DNA of 64,000 nt from Hahella sp. CCB-MM4 (lineage in GTDB: Bacteria; Pseudomonadota; Gammaproteobacteria; Pseudomonadales; Oleiphilaceae), in NCBI RefSeq assembly GCF_002260525.1, contig NZ_MRYI01000008.1:1-64000 (forward strand), written 5' to 3'. This document shows, piece by piece, positions 63,563 to 64,000 of this stretch. The notes below the pieces were generated by a model. That model ran no database searches, was not told the origin of the DNA, and saw nothing but the letters and a program-made list of their open reading frames with translations. The translations under genes and the position numbers were made by a program. Position 1 is the first letter of the stretch; each line of letters starts with the position of its first letter.

Positions 63563-64000
63563 ATGAATAACATCGGAGTGATGTTGATAGTGTTTGTTTG
63601 TTCCCTGATGTTGGGCTGCGGAGGAGGTGGCTCTAGCGGGGGATCTGGTGCCGTTGGGATTAATACTGACGGGGCTGAAGAAGTTTCCACCGATCTGAAC
63701 CTTGAATTGGAACAGAGCGATCTGGATGCCGTCGACGATAGCGGCGGTGATGTTGTGGGGGTTGTGTTTGACTGCAGCGATGAAGCTTACAGTGAGCTCG
63801 GAGGCTGCTGGACTACCGACGATGCAGCAGAAGGTTGTACCGCCTCGGCAGGTGTTGGTGCGGGAGACTACTGGCTAAGTGTTAACGTCGATTTTGAAGA
63901 ATCTAGTGTCGAGACAAAGAAGCCCCTCAATATCGCTGGGTACTTTTATGATAATGACACATGCAGCGGGACGCCGAAAGTTGTTAAGCGGTTTGATAAT
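63563..64000 (+). CDS. Lipoprotein, truncated by window end, at least 146 aa
   Basis: The ATG at 63563 has AAAGG seven bases upstream; an in-frame ATG at 63548 is an alternative. A signal peptide ends SLMLGC, followed by a Gly/Ser linker and an acidic domain with several cysteines (FDCSDEAYSELGGCW, AEGCTASAG, TCSGTP). I do not recognise it. The 3' part is outside the window. Confidence 0.7.
   Translation, partial: MNNIGVMLIVFVCSLMLGCGGGGSSGGSGAVGINTDGAEEVSTDLNLELEQSDLDAVDDSGGDVVGVVFDCSDEAYSELGGCWTTDDAAEGCTASAGVGAGDYWLSVNVDFEESSVETKKPLNIAGYFYDNDTCSGTPKVVKRFDN

Overview
The window looks like the chromosome of a marine, lipid-storing gammaproteobacterium of the broad Oceanospirillales/Alteromonadales type. 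The basis is the housekeeping order dnaE-accA-tilS, gamma-type small genes (DUF3080, DUF2069, MTH1187 next to tmcA), a wax-ester synthase, VPxPxSL-type PEP-CTERM sorting, dockerin/cohesin-like domains and an MbnP/MbnH copper pair. I cannot name the genus. No rRNA, tRNA or CRISPR array was recognised.

Layout. 1-2.8 kb is an accessory island: the start of an IS1182-like transposase, then four small minus-strand genes separated by attC-like sites (a remnant integron cassette array), then the C-terminal relic of an IS110-family transposase. 2.9-10.3 kb holds a methyltransferase, a dockerin-bearing metallophosphoesterase, a cohesin-like PEP-CTERM protein, a HupE/UreJ-like membrane protein and an EamA transporter. 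10.4-14.2 kb is a Bug-type binding protein, a chemoreceptor and a second Bug-type binding protein. 14.5-19 kb holds a double beta-propeller phytase, a degenerate GGDEF protein and an AraC regulator. 19-26.8 kb is mixed metabolism (methyltransferase, thioesterase, wax-ester synthase, SDR with divergent LysR). 27.1-31.7 kb holds a Tat-exported PhoD phosphatase and a large PKD-domain lipoprotein of unknown role. 33.2-39.8 kb is a long minus-strand copper cluster: DUF2946, YcnI-like, small lipoprotein, MbnP, MbnH, outer-membrane barrel, SCO1 and a membrane protein. 39.9-46.4 kb holds aspA, tmcA, a thiamine-binding-like protein and the methionine-salvage genes mtnB-mtnD-mtnC. 46.6-52.4 kb holds a DUF3080 lipoprotein followed by an unusual set: FHA protein, pseudokinase, SH3-muramidase, 3TM holin and a P-loop protein. 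52.4-64 kb contains a LolA-like protein, a GspE/PilB-type ATPase, wrbA, arsC, a TlpA-like lipoprotein, dnaE, accA, tilS and a truncated lipoprotein.

Themes. Three exported phosphorus-scavenging enzymes (metallophosphoesterase, phytase, PhoD) each have a Pho-box-like sequence upstream. The copper cluster gathers most of the periplasmic and outer-membrane parts of a copper-handling system. The FHA/pseudokinase/muramidase/holin run is the best candidate for an undescribed system, possibly a phospho-controlled cell-wall-release or lysis-type secretion module.

A second unusual signal is structural. At least ten gene boundaries carry short degenerate tandem duplications (about 16-25 bp period), and several of these begin on the stop codon of the preceding gene. 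In-frame versions occur inside tmcA and an outer-membrane gene.
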